Of a stretch of DNA of 64,000 nucleotides, positions 26,168 through 36,179 are shown piece after piece. The DNA comes from Mangrovimonas sp. ST2L15. GTDB taxonomy: Bacteria; Bacteroidota; Bacteroidia; Flavobacteriales; Flavobacteriaceae. The translations under genes were made by a program, and so were the position numbers. The notes below the pieces were generated by a model that was not told the DNA's origin, searched no databases, and saw only the letters and a program-made list of their open reading frames with translations. Position 1 is the stretch's first letter; every line of letters begins with the position of its first letter. The stretch is from NCBI RefSeq assembly GCF_001280515.1, contig NZ_LBIQ01000030.1, positions 434,001 through 498,000 of the forward strand. The letters are read 5' to 3'.

Positions 26168-27982
26168 TTATTCTTTTTCCTTGGAGTTGTTACTTGGATT
26201 CACATCTGCCATCCTTCCTTTAGGGTCTATGGCAACTGACTGAACCTCTTTTTTAGCAGTAAAGGTATATGTAGGGTAGGCCCAAGCCCAATCTGACATA
26301 ATAGTTGCGTCTGTTGGTTTTTCACCGCGCATAATGCGTAAAGGAATGTATATATCTTCGGTTGAACCATCGGTGTAGGTTACTGTAAGATCCATAGGCA
26401 TAGGCATTAACCCAATACGCTCCAAAGTAACTTCTTTGCCAGCAATTTCTTTTACTCCATAATCAATGGTGTTGGTTGTTTGTCCAAAATCAACCAAATA
26501 CCAATCCAGTTCTAAACCTGATACTTTCTCTGCCACACGAATAAAATCCATAGGTTTTGGATGCTTGAATGACCAATCATCGAAATACTGTTTAATGGTT
26601 TTGTTGAGGTTTTCTTCACCCATGACATAACCTAATTGCGCCATGAAAACCTCTCCTTTAACATATGCGGCCAAACTATAAATTTGGTTGAATGCATATC
26701 GGTCTGCGTGGGTGGTAAGAGGTTGCTCTCTTCCAGAGGTTGCCAAATAAGCGTAGTATTTATAGGAATTTGAGAAAGGATTCTCTTTGCCTTCATCCAT
26801 CACTTCATTCATGGCGACATCACTGATATAACTTGTAAAACCTTCATCCATCCATTCGTGACGCACTTCATTGGTAGCCAACAAAAACTGAAACCAAGTA
26901 TGAGCCATTTCGTGGGCAGTGGTACCAATAAGACCACCAAGTTTACTGCCTCCTGTAATTAAAGTACACATGGCATACTCCATACCGCCGTCACCACCTT
27001 GAATTACAGAATATTGTTTGTATGGGTATTTCCCCACATGATTACTATAAAAAGTGATAAGATCAGCAGCTTTGGGCTGAAGTTTTTTCCAGTTTTCTTG
27101 AATGGAATCTGCTCCTTTGTAGAAGAAATGGAGCATAGGACCATTTTCTACTTGAAGTTTATCATGAACATATTCAGGGTCTGCCGCCCAAGTAAAGTCA
27201 TGTACATTAGGTGCTACAAAATGCCAAGTCAAGGTTTTACCTTTTACTTTTTTAGCTTTTCCAGATTGGTAACCATGACCAACTTCTTCTGGATTCTGAA
27301 GATATCCTGTTCCGCCAACAACATAATCTTTGTCAATCGTCAAGGATATATCAAAGTCACCCCAAACACCGTAAAATTCACGTCCAATGTAAGGGTCTGC
27401 GTGCCATCCTTCATCATCATATTCGGCCATTTTAGGATACCATTGGGTCATGGAAAGAGCAACGCCATCTTTGTTGTTTCTACCAGAACGACGAATTTGT
27501 ACAGGAACTTGTGCATTGAAAACCATATCAAAGGTTACTTTTTCCCCAGGTTGGATAGGCTTTGCTAAATCAACCTCTAAAACAGTTCCAACTACATTGT
27601 AGGTAAGGTCTGTGCCATTTTGTTTTAAAGAAGATACTTTTATAAAACCGATTTCGTCTTCCTTTAATTTACTAATACGATCTCCAACTCTAGAATCTGG
27701 ATCAGCAATCGTACGTGAACGTAAATCCATTTCACTTCCGGGTTGGAAGGCATTAAAATAAAGATGATAGAATACTTTATTCAACACATCTGGAGAATTA
27801 TTGGTGTACACCAAGGTTTGTGTACCATCGTATTGATAGTTGTCCACATGCATGTCGATATTCATTTTGTAATCCACGTGTTGTTGCCAATACCCAGCCT
27901 TAGGCTGTTCGACAGGTGGGTCTATTTTTGCAAATGAACTTAGAGAAAAACTAAGCAAGATGAGAAAAAGTGTCTGTTTCAT
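26168..27982 (-). CDS. M1 family aminopeptidase-like metalloprotease, exported
   Basis: A 604-aa zinc metallopeptidase of family M1 with a signal peptide (MKQTLFLILLSFSLSSFA). Zinc and catalytic residues are in TTAHEMAHTWFQF near residue 356 followed by the downstream Glu in WMDEGFTSY. The exopeptidase motif is GGMEY instead of the more common GAMEN. The four-residue longer start at 27994 is less likely since it spoils the signal peptide. It probably acts in the periplasm or at the cell surface on peptides. Confidence 0.92.
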   Translation of the reverse strand: MKQTLFLILLSFSLSSFAKIDPPVEQPKAGYWQQHVDYKMNIDMHVDNYQYDGTQTLVYTNNSPDVLNKVFYHLYFNAFQPGSEMDLRSRTIADPDSRVGDRISKLKEDEIGFIKVSSLKQNGTDLTYNVVGTVLEVDLAKPIQPGEKVTFDMVFNAQVPVQIRRSGRNNKDGVALSMTQWYPKMAEYDDEGWHADPYIGREFYGVWGDFDISLTIDKDYVVGGTGYLQNPEEVGHGYQSGKAKKVKGKTLTWHFVAPNVHDFTWAADPEYVHDKLQVENGPMLHFFYKGADSIQENWKKLQPKAADLITFYSNHVGKYPYKQYSVIQGGDGGMEYAMCTLITGGSKLGGLIGTTAHEMAHTWFQFLLATNEVRHEWMDEGFTSYISDVAMNEVMDEGKENPFSNSYKYYAYLATSGREQPLTTHADRYAFNQIYSLAAYVKGEVFMAQLGYVMGEENLNKTIKQYFDDWSFKHPKPMDFIRVAEKVSGLELDWYLVDFGQTTNTIDYGVKEIAGKEVTLERIGLMPMPMDLTVTYTDGSTEDIYIPLRIMRGEKPTDATIMSDWAWAYPTYTFTAKKEVQSVAIDPKGRMADVNPSNNSKEKE

Positions 27983-28154
27983 AAAAAATATCAAATGTTA
28001 AAAAATAATCGGGAGGCAATTTATAGGTTTTTTGTAAAATGCCACTTCTATAAAAAGTTAATTTATTTAAAATTCAATGTCCCTCAGACTTTATTAGAGG
28101 CATCCACGAGATAAAGTATGAAGGAAAATGAATGCTATTTTTGATTAAAGATAA

Positions 28155-28183
28155 AAAAAGCCCATCCAAACGGATGGGCTTTT
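28155..28183 (-). terminator. Terminator of the S8 peptidase gene
   Basis: AAAAGCCCATCC and GGATGGGCTTTT pair around AAAC, and a T run follows on the minus strand. It lies 20 bp past the S8 peptidase stop codon. Confidence 0.92.
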
Positions 28184-28202
28184 AGTATAAGTTAAAATAA
28201 GA

Positions 28203-29813
28203 TTATTTTATCTTAGAAGCTACGATTAAAGCGTTGTAGGCATTAGCCATTTTTTCGCTTTTTGATAGATCTCCAAAAGGTCTAACATCATTTGCATCAC
28301 CTCCTACTACAACTTTAGTGTTGATAGGTAAACCAGAGCTCAAGATGACATCTTTAACTTGTGCTGCGGTCAAATTAGGGAAATAAGAACGAACCAAAGC
28401 AACAACTCCTGCTACAGCTGGAGCAGCCATTGAAGTTCCTCCTTTTGTATCGTATTGATCTTTAAATGGTACTGTTGAATACACACTTGCCCCTGGTGCA
28501 AAAACATCTACATTGATTTTTCCGTAGTTTGAGAAACTAGCAACCATATTAGATCCATATTTAGGAGCCAAAGCACCAACTGTAATGAAATTGTTTGAAA
28601 CTTCTGGACCGTTATCGACTTGATCGTTTGGATAACATGCTTTTTTATCTAAGTCAATACCTTCATTACCTGCAGCATTTACAAAAACCACATCGTGTTC
28701 TCCTGCATATGCAATAGCATCTCTCACCCAATCACTATGTGTTGCGTAGTATTTTCCAAAACTTCCGTTGATTACTTTAGCACCATTATCAACTGCATAT
28801 CTGATAGCCAAAGCGATATCCTTGTCATACTCATCTCCGTTAGGAACCGCTCTGATGCTCATAATTTTCACATTGTTTGCAACACCGTTAGCTCCTAAAC
28901 CATTGTTACGTTCTGCAGCAATGATACCAGCTACGTGAGTTCCGTGGCTTTCACCTTCTTCACTAGGAGTTACATTTCCATTTCCATACCCTACATCAGT
29001 CAGGTCATCCACGTTATCTCCTGTTTTTCTACCATTGAAATCCTTGTTAAGGTTGTAATCCAATTTATCAGAGAAGTAATCCAAACCTCCTTGCAATTCT
29101 TCTAATGCTGCCTCAGCAGAATCCAAACCATTGCTGTACATGTATTTCATCATGCTTACATAGCGGTTTAATTCTTCATCGGTAGAAGTAATGCCATTTA
29201 CATCTTCTGGTGTGTAATCTTTTTTACCCAAATGAGCTGCAATGGCTTTGTCTGCTGCTTCTACTTGTTTGAATATTTGTTCGTATTGTGTTTTTTGAGC
29301 AACAGTTTTTTGATATTCTTTTTCATATTCCTCTTTGGCTCTTTCAAAATCTGGGTGAGACGTATCTCCTTTAGCCAAGATTCTTACATATTCCAATTGC
29401 TCATCGTAACCATCACCTAGGAAATTCCAACCGTGTACATCATCAACATACCCGTTTTTATCATCATCGATACCGTTTCCAGGAATTTCTTTTTCATTGG
29501 TCCAAACCACACCATCCAAATCTTCGTGGTTGATATCAATACCACTGTCTATAACAGCAACAATTACGGTTTGTCCTTTATTATCCTTAATAATTTCTGA
29601 ATATGCTTTATCCACACTCATACCAGGAATGGTGTCTTTCACCAAATCCAAATGGCCCCAATTGTGTTTTTCACTTTCGGTAAGTTCTGAGACTTTTAGA
29701 GGGGTTGTGTCAACGTTTTCAATTGGTGTAGAAACAATATCAATACCAGAACCGCAACTAGAAAGAATTGCGGCAGCAACTGCTGAAAACAATACAGGTT
29801 TTAATACTCTCAT
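28203..29813 (-). CDS. Subtilisin-like S8 serine protease, lipoprotein
   Basis: A 536-aa exported protease. The signal peptide ends in a lipobox (AAILSSC, Cys20), so it is likely a lipoprotein. The catalytic triad is clear: Asp in VIDSGIDINHEDLDG near residue 90, His in GESHGTHVAGI near residue 290, and Ser in GGTSMAAPAVAG near residue 458. Between Asp and His lies an insert of about 170 residues with a charged helical segment (FERAKEEYEKEYQKT) and a DDDKNGYVDD loop that could bind calcium. Long Asp-His inserts occur in Bacteroidota S8 enzymes. Substrates unknown. Confidence 0.92.
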   Translation of the reverse strand: MRVLKPVLFSAVAAAILSSCGSGIDIVSTPIENVDTTPLKVSELTESEKHNWGHLDLVKDTIPGMSVDKAYSEIIKDNKGQTVIVAVIDSGIDINHEDLDGVVWTNEKEIPGNGIDDDKNGYVDDVHGWNFLGDGYDEQLEYVRILAKGDTSHPDFERAKEEYEKEYQKTVAQKTQYEQIFKQVEAADKAIAAHLGKKDYTPEDVNGITSTDEELNRYVSMMKYMYSNGLDSAEAALEELQGGLDYFSDKLDYNLNKDFNGRKTGDNVDDLTDVGYGNGNVTPSEEGESHGTHVAGIIAAERNNGLGANGVANNVKIMSIRAVPNGDEYDKDIALAIRYAVDNGAKVINGSFGKYYATHSDWVRDAIAYAGEHDVVFVNAAGNEGIDLDKKACYPNDQVDNGPEVSNNFITVGALAPKYGSNMVASFSNYGKINVDVFAPGASVYSTVPFKDQYDTKGGTSMAAPAVAGVVALVRSYFPNLTAAQVKDVILSSGLPINTKVVVGGDANDVRPFGDLSKSEKMANAYNALIVASKIK

Positions 29814-29833
29814 TTTTTTGAATAATTTTTTAA

Positions 29834-30694
29834 TTAGTTAAATATGTCATCACAACTAAATACTTCATTGACTCTTACACCTTTATCCGTGTTTTGAACT
29901 GTAATGATTTCATTGTGTGCATCGTGCTCCAAAAATAAGTAATAATTGTTACTTGCTGCCAAATTGAGAAACTTTTCTTTCTCGTCTAAAGTCAAGAGCG
30001 GCCTAGTATCATACCCCATGACAAAAGGAAGAGGTAGATGACCTACAGTAGGTAACAAATCGGCCATAAAACAAATGGTTTTGTCTTGATAGTGAATCAT
30101 AGGAATCATTTGCTTGTCTGTATGACCATTTGCAAAGAAAATGTCAAATCCCAATTCTGACGATTTTAAGATATCCTGCTCAGGAAGTGAGACATGTTTC
30201 AAATGTCCGCTTTCCTGCATAGGAAGAATATTTTCAGTCAAGAAAGAAGCTTTTTCTCTTCTATTAGGTTCTGTGGCCCATTTCCAATGATCTTGGTTGC
30301 TCCAAAAAGTAGCATTCTTAAAGGCTGGTTCGTAACCTGTTCGGTCTTTATTCCATTGAATACTCCCACCACAATGGTCAAAATGTAAGTGTGTCATAAA
30401 AACATCGGTAATATCGTTTCGGTGAAATCCATGTTCTTTAAGAGCCTTATCAATAGAATCGTCTCCCCATAGGTAGTAGTAACCAAAAAATTTGTCTGAT
30501 TGTTTGTCTCCCATTCCGGTATCAATCAAAATCAAGCGGTTTCCATCTTCAATAAGAAGGCATCGCGCTGCTATATCAATCATATTATTGCTATCTGAAG
30601 GATTGGTTCTGCTCCAAATGGATTTTGGAACAACCCCAAACATGGCACCGCCGTCTAATTTGAAGTTCCCGGCGTTAATTGGGTATAAATTCAT
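29834..30694 (-). CDS. MBL-fold metallo-hydrolase
   Basis: A 286-aa metallo-beta-lactamase-fold hydrolase. The binuclear metal motif is THLHFDHCGG near residues 100-109. Further ligands are likely in ANGHTDKQ and in the C-terminal LEHDAHNE. The overall layout resembles lactonase/quorum-quenching type MBL proteins, but the substrate cannot be assigned. It lies just upstream of the S8 protease gene (20 bp), so the two may share a transcript. Confidence 0.86.
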   Translation of the reverse strand: MNLYPINAGNFKLDGGAMFGVVPKSIWSRTNPSDSNNMIDIAARCLLIEDGNRLILIDTGMGDKQSDKFFGYYYLWGDDSIDKALKEHGFHRNDITDVFMTHLHFDHCGGSIQWNKDRTGYEPAFKNATFWSNQDHWKWATEPNRREKASFLTENILPMQESGHLKHVSLPEQDILKSSELGFDIFFANGHTDKQMIPMIHYQDKTICFMADLLPTVGHLPLPFVMGYDTRPLLTLDEKEKFLNLAASNNYYLFLEHDAHNEIITVQNTDKGVRVNEVFSCDDIFN

Positions 30695-30855
30695 AATTAT
30701 GTAAATTAATTCATCTGCAAAATACTAAAACATCCCCTATTTTTTAGTTTGAACAATAAGATATTAGCCCTATTTTAACATTACAAAACAGTCATTACAG
30801 GGTGATGGTTTTTAAGGGAAGAAAAAAACATTTATTTTTATAGAAAAGGATTCTT

Positions 30856-31215
30856 ATGAAACCATCAGTTAAAAACCCGTTGAAGATAAAAGAGATGAAA
30901 CTGCTTAGGTTTGGAAGGGATTTTAAACCGGATGAGCAGATTATCCTGAGAGATTATTTGGCCATTGAGCGCACTAGATTGGCAAACGAACGCACCTTGC
31001 TTTCCTACATAAGGTCCTCACTTTATCTTTTACTTGCTGCTATGGCATTCTTTCAACTTAAAAATTATGCCGATTTTAAATATGTGGCATTCATTTCCCT
31101 AGGGTTTAGTTTTATATTTTTTGTGATTGGAATTTATCGGTTTATACTCCTAAAAAAAAGTTTAAAGCGGTTGTATTACTTATCTCAAAGCAAACAAGAA
31201 CAACATGATTCCTAA
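30856..31215 (+). CDS. DUF202 family membrane protein
   Basis: A 119-aa protein with the DUF202 signature RDYLAIERTRLANERTLLSYIRSSLYLLL, followed by two hydrophobic segments (about residues 55-73 and 79-98). DUF202 domains occur alone or in vacuolar-transporter-chaperone proteins; the function of this one is not established. It lies 23 bp upstream of the SLC13 permease gene, in the same direction. Confidence 0.87.
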   Translation: MKPSVKNPLKIKEMKLLRFGRDFKPDEQIILRDYLAIERTRLANERTLLSYIRSSLYLLLAAMAFFQLKNYADFKYVAFISLGFSFIFFVIGIYRFILLKKSLKRLYYLSQSKQEQHDS

Positions 31216-31238
31216 TTGAGGTTTAATTCTTATCACCT

Positions 31239-33020
31239 ATGAACATAGATCTGATCATAACGTTTGCAATTATTATTGTTGGTGTTTTTTTGTTTGTTCG
31301 GGATTACTTTACCATAGACACCACGTCAATCCTTATTATGGCCATGTTTATTGTAGCGGGTGTTTTGACCCCTGAAGAAGGTTTTTCAGGATTTAATCAT
31401 CCTGCAACTTTAACTTTGGGATGTATTTTTGTGTTAAGTGCCGGAATCTTTAAATCGGGAATCTTAGATAATTTAAGTTACAGTATTATCCGAATTGCCA
31501 AGGTAAATTACGTCATGGCGCTTATCATTTTCTGTTTGATATCAGGAGTGTTTTCTGCTTTTATAAATGATACGGCGGTGGTTGCTCTGTTATTGCCCAT
31601 TGCCCTTACTGTTTGTAAAGAAGCAAATATCAAACCTAGCCGATTGCTTATGCCTATTTCCTTTGCAGCTTTGTTTGGAGGCACTTGTACACTGATAGGC
31701 ACATCTACTAATATTTTGGTGAGCAGTTATTCAAAAAAATATGGAGTTGAAGCTTTTGGAATGTTTGAGTTCAGTCTGGCAGCATTGTGCTTAATGGCCA
31801 TTGGCTTTACTTATTTGATTGTTTTCAGTCCACTTTTACTTCCGAAGAAAAGAGAAGTGGAAGAAGATTTTACCATCAATGCCGAAAATTATATCACGGA
31901 ATTGATTATAAGCGACGAATGTAAAGATGTTGGGAGGTCCATTGCTAATTCAGACTTGGTTAAAGAATACAATATCAATATTCTATCTATTTTGAGAGAC
32001 GGCATTTTAATTCATGAGTTTTCGTCAGAGACCAAAATATTTAAAGGTGATACACTAAAAGTTATTGCGATTCCAAAAACCTTAAACCGGTTATTGGATG
32101 TTGATGGTATCAAGATAAGTGGCGCTCAATTGGTTACCAGTGGAAATGAAGATTCTCAAGGCTATCATATTTATGAGGTAATTATACCTTTTGGTTCTGA
32201 CTTAATGGGCAACTCCCTAAAAGAACTTCATTTTAGAAGACGTTTTAATTGCTCGGTAATTGCTATTAGGCAAAGGGGAGAGGTAATGTATGATAAACTA
32301 TCTTTAGTTAATCTTAAAGAGGGGGATATGCTTTTGATTATAGGAAAGGAAGAGGATATTAAACAACTAGAGGTTAAGAACAGAATTGTTAGACTTACAG
32401 AACATGAAAAAAAACGAGTAGACTTAAAGAAGGCCATTCCAGCGATTATTATTGGTGTTTTGGTAGTCTTGACAGCCGCATTGAATATAACGACCATTTT
32501 AATAAGTGGAATGGTTGGTGCCTTATTGATGATTCTTTTGGGTATTTTAAAACCTAAAGAGGCCTATCAAGCAGTGGAGTGGAAGGTCATATTTATGGTT
32601 GCAGGTGTGCTTTCTATGGGAACAGCTTTGGAGAAAACAGGTGGTGCCCAATTGATTGCTGATGGCATTCAAGCCAGTTTGGGACAATATAATGCCCATG
32701 TCACATTGAGCGTTTTGTATTTGGTCACTTTTTTATCAACCAATTTAATTTCCAGTAAGGCCACTGCTGCTTTAATGACTCCTGTTGTGATAAGTTTGGC
32801 TGCCTTAATGGGTGTTAGTGAACGCCCCTTTTTGGTTGCAGTTATGTTTGCCTGTTCTTTGACATTTATGACGCCTATGAGTTATCCTACCAATACCATG
32901 GTGTATGCTCCGGGAAATTATAAGTTCTCAGATTTTTTAAAGGTTGGAACGCCTTTAAACATCATTATTTGGTTAGCAGCCTCCTTTATAATTCCGTATT
33001 TCTTTCCGTTTGCGAAGTAG
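31239..33020 (+). CDS. SLC13/DASS-type permease with RCK_C domains
   Basis: A 593-aa inner-membrane secondary transporter of the divalent-anion:sodium family. Two membrane halves carry the symmetrical FINDTAVVALLLPIAL (N half) and NLISSKATAALMTPVVISL (C half) substrate/Na loops. Between them sit two TrkA-C (RCK_C) domains (about residues 210-385). Substrates in the family include sulfate and dicarboxylates. Its 3' end overlaps the convergent SulP gene by 35 bp, which is unusual. Confidence 0.88.
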   Translation: MNIDLIITFAIIIVGVFLFVRDYFTIDTTSILIMAMFIVAGVLTPEEGFSGFNHPATLTLGCIFVLSAGIFKSGILDNLSYSIIRIAKVNYVMALIIFCLISGVFSAFINDTAVVALLLPIALTVCKEANIKPSRLLMPISFAALFGGTCTLIGTSTNILVSSYSKKYGVEAFGMFEFSLAALCLMAIGFTYLIVFSPLLLPKKREVEEDFTINAENYITELIISDECKDVGRSIANSDLVKEYNINILSILRDGILIHEFSSETKIFKGDTLKVIAIPKTLNRLLDVDGIKISGAQLVTSGNEDSQGYHIYEVIIPFGSDLMGNSLKELHFRRRFNCSVIAIRQRGEVMYDKLSLVNLKEGDMLLIIGKEEDIKQLEVKNRIVRLTEHEKKRVDLKKAIPAIIIGVLVVLTAALNITTILISGMVGALLMILLGILKPKEAYQAVEWKVIFMVAGVLSMGTALEKTGGAQLIADGIQASLGQYNAHVTLSVLYLVTFLSTNLISSKATAALMTPVVISLAALMGVSERPFLVAVMFACSLTFMTPMSYPTNTMVYAPGNYKFSDFLKVGTPLNIIIWLAASFIIPYFFPFAK

Positions 33021-35226
33021 TATGAGTTTTGGTTTCAATGACTTCTTTAAGTCGTTTTCCAAAATCCAAAAGGATTTTCATTTCCTTAATTGTCGCTAGT
33101 CGTTCCTTATTGAAGATTAAAAGGTGAGCTCCGTCTGCCTGCACATGATAATAATTATTGCTTTCAAAGAACTGAATAAGGTCCTTACCAAAGAAGTTCG
33201 TAATTCCTTCTTCATCGTCGCCTTTTAAATAAAACCTCTTTGAAAAATCTGGATAATCTTTGAGGTCAATATCCTTGAGACCCGCTAAGGAATAAACCCG
33301 CTCCAAGAATCCTTCCTTGTCAAGTGTAAATGAAGGTATTTCATCATTTAAGCTAATATGCAGCATGGTGCTTCTAATCACTTCCTTGGCAATTAGTTCG
33401 CCTTCAAAATATTCTACATCAAATAAATTCAGTGAATTATTATCGTTGGATAATCTATTGTAGATATAATTAACTTGTTTGGTATTGAAATAATGAAAGT
33501 CATATAAAAAGGAAATTTCTCTGTTTTTTTCAGCATGGTATTCCAAACCAAATCGATCAGAGGTTTGAATAAGGTCTCTTTGCCTTTTAGTAAGATTGCT
33601 ACCAATGAGTCCGGAATCGGTCAATAGACGTCTTAATGCAAAAGGATGCTTGGATTCGGCATCATGCATATCCAGACCAATAATTTCAAAATTACCTCCT
33701 TTTTTTGCGAAAAGCTCTTGATAACTACTGATGTTGTCCATTACAGTATGATCTACAAATTCACACATAGAAAAGTCCAATACCACATCACGGTCCTCTG
33801 GAATGGCATCTAATTTGTCTTTAAGCTTGTAATAATTTAAAAAGCTACAGAAGTGTTTAACGCTAACAAAAAAACTACCATTTCCTGATTCCTCTTTGTA
33901 CATTAAAACATTAGGTTTAATAAGGTTTCTTGTAAAAAGACTGAGGTTTTTATTAATTACAATATGAATGATCAGGGTCATGGCCACCCCGCTTAAAATT
34001 CCAGATATAAGACCAACCTTTAAGGTGATGATCAAAGTCACAAAAAAAATGATGAATTGTTCTTTACCTATTGAAAATACTTTTTTAATAGTGTCTGGAG
34101 AGGCCAACTTATAGCCTGTAAACACCAAAATAGCCATTAAGGCTGGTAGTGGAATTCGTGCCATTTCAGAACTAAAAAGAACAATAAACAATAGCATAAA
34201 CAAGGCATGGAAGAAGTTGGAAGATCTATTTGAACCTCCGTTATTTACATTTACTGAACTTCTAGCAATAACAGTCACTACATTCAAGCCTCCCAGAAAA
34301 CCACTCCCTACGGTAGCCAATCCCAATGCTTTTAAGTCTTTGTTGACATTGGATCGTCTTTTCTTAGGATCTAATTTATCCACAGCCTTAATGCTCAATA
34401 AAGATTCGATGCTGGCAATTAGAGTTAAGGATACCACACTATCCCAAAAGTCGAGGGTAGCCCATTGTGAAAAATCTATTTTTGGAATCTTAGTGATAAT
34501 CTCATCGATATGTGGGATTCCCGAAATCATATAGTTTTTATCAATAGGATTATTTTCATGAAGAACTAATTCAAAATAGTAACTCAATCCTATGGATAGT
34601 AATACAATCCACATGGGAGCGGGTACCAATTGAAAGTATTTGTTTCTAATCTTAGGATAAAAGAACATGATAAACAAACTAACTGTTCCAACAATGGCCG
34701 CAAAAATGAGACCTTTACTGTCATAATGAATGGCGTCATTGATAGTAAATGGAATTTCAATCAAATAATCCATGGTGTCTTCACGCTTAATTTTGTGGGC
34801 TAACATGATATGAAATTGTTTGCCTAAAATGATAAGACCAATGGCCGCCAACATGCCTTGTATGGCGGACGAAGGGAAAAAATTAGCTAATTTTCCTAAC
34901 CTTAAAAAACCTAAGATCATCAATAACACCCCTGAAAAAATGATTGCCGCATAAGCACCTTCAATACCTAGGGTTGTTATGGCAACCAAAAGGACGCCTA
35001 CCAACCCATTCCCAGGACCAGTAATCGTAATGTGACTTCCCCCAAAAAATGAAACTAGTAAACCACCTACTATAGCTGTTATAACCCCTGCTATTGGAGG
35101 GGCTTCACTAGCCATTGCCAATCCCAGACCAAGAGGCAACGCAATAAGACTTACCACAAACCCAGAGAAAATATTTTTGGGTAGGTCACCAATGAATTCC
35201 TTTATAAGTACTTTTCTGGGTGTCAT
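32986..35226 (-). CDS. SulP family anion permease with STAS and an extra C-terminal region
   Basis: A 746-aa transporter. The N-terminal membrane part (to about residue 420) has the SulP signatures GLAMASEAPPIAGVI and HITITGPGNGLVG. A STAS domain follows (DVVLDFSMCEFVDHTVMDNI, about 470-560). The last roughly 180 residues are soluble and not part of the standard SulP layout (GDDEEGITNFFGKDLIQFF). Possible substrates are sulfate or bicarbonate. It overlaps the upstream UspA gene by 4 bp, and its 3' end overlaps the convergent SLC13 gene by 35 bp. Confidence 0.9.
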   Translation of the reverse strand: MTPRKVLIKEFIGDLPKNIFSGFVVSLIALPLGLGLAMASEAPPIAGVITAIVGGLLVSFFGGSHITITGPGNGLVGVLLVAITTLGIEGAYAAIIFSGVLLMILGFLRLGKLANFFPSSAIQGMLAAIGLIILGKQFHIMLAHKIKREDTMDYLIEIPFTINDAIHYDSKGLIFAAIVGTVSLFIMFFYPKIRNKYFQLVPAPMWIVLLSIGLSYYFELVLHENNPIDKNYMISGIPHIDEIITKIPKIDFSQWATLDFWDSVVSLTLIASIESLLSIKAVDKLDPKKRRSNVNKDLKALGLATVGSGFLGGLNVVTVIARSSVNVNNGGSNRSSNFFHALFMLLFIVLFSSEMARIPLPALMAILVFTGYKLASPDTIKKVFSIGKEQFIIFFVTLIITLKVGLISGILSGVAMTLIIHIVINKNLSLFTRNLIKPNVLMYKEESGNGSFFVSVKHFCSFLNYYKLKDKLDAIPEDRDVVLDFSMCEFVDHTVMDNISSYQELFAKKGGNFEIIGLDMHDAESKHPFALRRLLTDSGLIGSNLTKRQRDLIQTSDRFGLEYHAEKNREISFLYDFHYFNTKQVNYIYNRLSNDNNSLNLFDVEYFEGELIAKEVIRSTMLHISLNDEIPSFTLDKEGFLERVYSLAGLKDIDLKDYPDFSKRFYLKGDDEEGITNFFGKDLIQFFESNNYYHVQADGAHLLIFNKERLATIKEMKILLDFGKRLKEVIETKTHTTSQTERNTEL

Positions 35227-36065
35227 CTTATTATCAAAACATCTGTTGGTAGCTCAGTTAGGATATGCTCAATATCATGGGGGAATAAACGATCCAAAAA
35301 TGTAAGTTTGTCTGGGGCGTTAGTAACCAATAGATCGGCTCTAACGACTTCTGCAAAATGCCCAATAGAATAACCTCGCCTTCCAAAAATGGGTTGAGTT
35401 TTAATTTTTATGTTCTTTTTGAACTCTTCAGGAGTTTCTTCTAGTATTTTTATGACTCTAGATTTTTCGCGGATACTGATGCGTTCTTTGACAATATTGG
35501 CTCTTCGAAGGGAGCGATCGTCATTAACATTGACGGCAACTTCCTGTTGGGTGATTTCCTCAACAACGGTAACCTTTGAAGCTCCTAATTTAGAGCCAAC
35601 AAAAAATCCATAAGAGATGGTTTTGGTAGCTTTTTCATCTTTAAGGCCATTGATGACTACATGTTGACACGGTACGCGTTCAACAGAAGGTTTGATTAAC
35701 AATAATACCGAACAACTGGCATTTCTTGTAATTTTTCTTGCGATGGATCCCACATAGTATTTCAAAATGTTTTCACGCTTTAAAGCTCCTAGAATAATTA
35801 GGTCTAAGCGTTTTTCTTGAATAACGTTTAGAATCACTTCGGCGGGATCACCTACTTTAAAAACGATTTCAAAGTCCAGATTCTTTTCAATGAAAGGAGA
35901 CAGTATTTTTTGAATATCCTTTTCCTTTCGGTGTGAATGGATACCTACATGAATAAGCACCAATTTTGATTTAAAGAACAAAGCTAATCGGCTAGCCTCA
36001 TAAAGGTTAGCTTTCAGGGTGGGTGAAAATGCAATACCAATACCTATGGTATTAAAGTAATTCAA
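35223..36065 (-). CDS. Universal stress protein with two UspA domains
   Basis: A 280-aa cytoplasmic protein with two tandem UspA-like domains (about 1-130 and 145-280). The first has DLIILGALKRENILKYYVGSIARKITRNASCSVLLL, close to the ATP-binding G-2x-G-9x-G(S/T) region but with a replaced second Gly. The second has DLLVTNAPDKLTFLDRLFPHDIEHIL. It overlaps the SulP gene by 4 bp, so it may regulate that transporter. Confidence 0.88.
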   Translation of the reverse strand: MNYFNTIGIGIAFSPTLKANLYEASRLALFFKSKLVLIHVGIHSHRKEKDIQKILSPFIEKNLDFEIVFKVGDPAEVILNVIQEKRLDLIILGALKRENILKYYVGSIARKITRNASCSVLLLIKPSVERVPCQHVVINGLKDEKATKTISYGFFVGSKLGASKVTVVEEITQQEVAVNVNDDRSLRRANIVKERISIREKSRVIKILEETPEEFKKNIKIKTQPIFGRRGYSIGHFAEVVRADLLVTNAPDKLTFLDRLFPHDIEHILTELPTDVLIIR

Positions 36066-36179
36066 GGTTGTAAGGTTGTTAATGTTGCGTTAGAAAGATA
36101 CTATTTTTAGAGGATTTACCCTAGTTTTCCTTCCGAGATATCCATTTTTGTGGTATAATTACAATATCAAAATTAAAGT

